Source of the DNA: B1Sed10-231 sp046483385
GTDB lineage: Bacteria > Planctomycetota > Brocadiia > SM23-32
Reading direction: 5' to 3'
Assembly: GCA_046483385.1 (NCBI GenBank)
Contig: JAWODG010000214.1
Location: 1 to 5,605 of the forward strand
Length of the DNA stretch: 5,605 nucleotides
Under the pieces are notes generated by a model. The model was not told the DNA's origin and did no database searches. It worked only from the letters and a program-made list of their open reading frames with translations. Position numbers and translations under genes: made by a program. This document shows positions 5,120 to 5,605 of this stretch, in pieces. Each line of letters begins with the position of its first letter. Positions within the stretch are counted from its first letter, which is position 1.

Positions 5120-5539
5120 TCATTGGTTGTGGGTCTCAGTCTCCGGGTCCGCCGCCTGCTCCTGGTCTTCCGCCCGTGGCGGCGGTGGGAGGCGGCTCAG
5201 GTCGTAGTGGTCCCGGACCCACTCCGTTGCCGCATCCACCGTCCTCTGCGTGGGTAAAAACTTCGACATGTCAGGGAAATCCTGGCCCGTGATCCGGCCG
5301 ATCGAATGGGAGCATGTCTGTGCCATCAAGCGTGCCGGATCATACAGCATGTGCACAGCCAGGAACGGGACGGCCCCGCGAGCCGCCGCCGAGTCGTGGG
5401 CCATCCCGAGACGTGTCGCTGCACTGCTGCGCACAGAGTCAGACTGGTCGTTTAGTAGCAGTATTAGCAGGTCAACGGCTTTCTCGTCTTCCGCCAGCTC
5501 ACCCAGTTCCCAGGCGGCGATGCTATGCCGATATTGCAC
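5120..5539 (-). CDS. HEAT-repeat protein, short and probably N-terminally truncated
   Basis: 139 codons from a GTG at 5539 to TGA at 5120-5122. Two to three HEAT-type helical repeats are visible: RHSIAAWELGELAEDEKAV with DLLILLLNDQSDSV (4-36), RSSAATRLGMAHDSAAARG with AVPFLAVHMLYD (37-67), and a third ending SIGRITGQDF (79-88). The segment after ITGQDF, ending in a W-V-R-D-H-Y helix, resembles the C-terminal end of many environmental HEAT-repeat proteins. The tail is proline- and acid-rich. HEAT repeats form alpha-solenoids for protein-protein contacts, so the specific role is unknown. An in-frame TGA lies at 5555-5557, GTG 5539 has only a distant AGGTG, and the protein begins exactly at the start of a repeat, next to a ribF fragment in another frame. 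I suspect the true N-terminus is missing. Its GC content appears lower than that of thrS, and no signal peptide is seen. Confidence 0.6.
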   Translation of the reverse strand: MQYRHSIAAWELGELAEDEKAVDLLILLLNDQSDSVRSSAATRLGMAHDSAAARGAVPFLAVHMLYDPARLMAQTCSHSIGRITGQDFPDMSKFLPTQRTVDAATEWVRDHYDLSRLPPPPRAEDQEQAADPETETHNQ

Positions 5540-5604
5540 ACCGCCGGATATCTTTCACCTGCAAGATCCACGGCAGCACAATAAACACCATAGGCCGGGA
5601 TCAG
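5464..5604 (-). pseudogene. ribF: Riboflavin kinase (RibF C-terminal domain) fragment, broken at about 5527
   Basis: From the right edge, one minus-strand frame reads LIPAYGVYCAAVDLAGERYP then AVCNIG (5604-5527). This matches the start of the flavokinase domain of RibF, whose family pattern is P-A-x-GVYA-x-x-V, then G-V-A-NIG-x-x-PTF. RibF phosphorylates riboflavin to FMN and adenylates FMN to FAD. Immediately after NIG the family similarity stops: the expected PTF and the following strands are absent, and the frame ends at TAA 5464-5466 after 20 unrelated residues. The HEAT-repeat frame takes over at the same point. This is either a gene disrupted by rearrangement or an assembly chimera. The match covers only about 26 residues. 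Confidence 0.5.
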
Positions 5605-5605
5605 C

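Noticed and set aside
4335..5292. Plus-strand open frames of 135, 297, 145 and 166 codons downstream of thrS
   Set aside because: They are Arg/Pro/Gly/Ser-rich, overlap one another in all three frames, lack ribosome binding sites and show no recognisable domain. They are consistent with stop-poor GC-rich DNA.

Overview
This is a GC-rich bacterial window from an organism I cannot place at species level. The gene set (an ADP-ribosylglycohydrolase, an AAC(3)-type acetyltransferase, a full-length threonyl-tRNA synthetase and a short HEAT-repeat protein) suggests an uncultivated soil, marine or groundwater lineage. That is a weak inference. Both ends cut through genes, so this could be a short metagenomic contig.

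Layout. Positions 1-1976 carry two minus-strand genes in a probable operon: an AAC(3)-like acetyltransferase (1077-1976), then, after 74 bp, an ADP-ribosylglycohydrolase whose 3' end leaves the window (1-1002). Positions 1977-2392 are a divergent regulatory region. It holds a plausible minus-strand promoter for the acetyltransferase (2023-2051), a perfect-consensus plus-strand promoter for thrS (TTGACA-N16-TATAAT, 2216-2243), two near-identical 15-bp palindromes, a 12-bp inverted repeat around the thrS promoter, and a leader of about 143 nt with three successive hairpins. Positions 2393-4324 are thrS, with all editing, zinc and catalytic residues present. Positions 4325-5119 contain no intact gene: a possible thrS terminator, a GC-rich hairpin-rich stretch, and what looks like a frameshifted minus-strand gene remnant. 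Positions 5120-5539 encode a C-terminal HEAT-repeat fragment or small protein. It abuts, in another frame, a ribF (flavokinase) fragment entering from the right edge, and the abrupt switch suggests a rearrangement or an assembly join.

Most interesting signal. The middle hairpin of the thrS leader (2308-2330) has an 8-bp stem and a 7-nt loop, A-U-U-G-U-G-A. Read as a tRNA anticodon loop, this has U33, a UGU threonine anticodon at 34-36 and a purine at 37. It lies between a strong promoter and the thrS start, its 3' arm contains the only strong Shine-Dalgarno-like sequence of the leader, and the encoded ThrRS has residues matching those used by the E. coli enzyme to read G35/U36. This suggests autoregulation by operator mimicry of tRNA-Thr, analogous to E. 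coli thrS, in a leader that shows no T-box.
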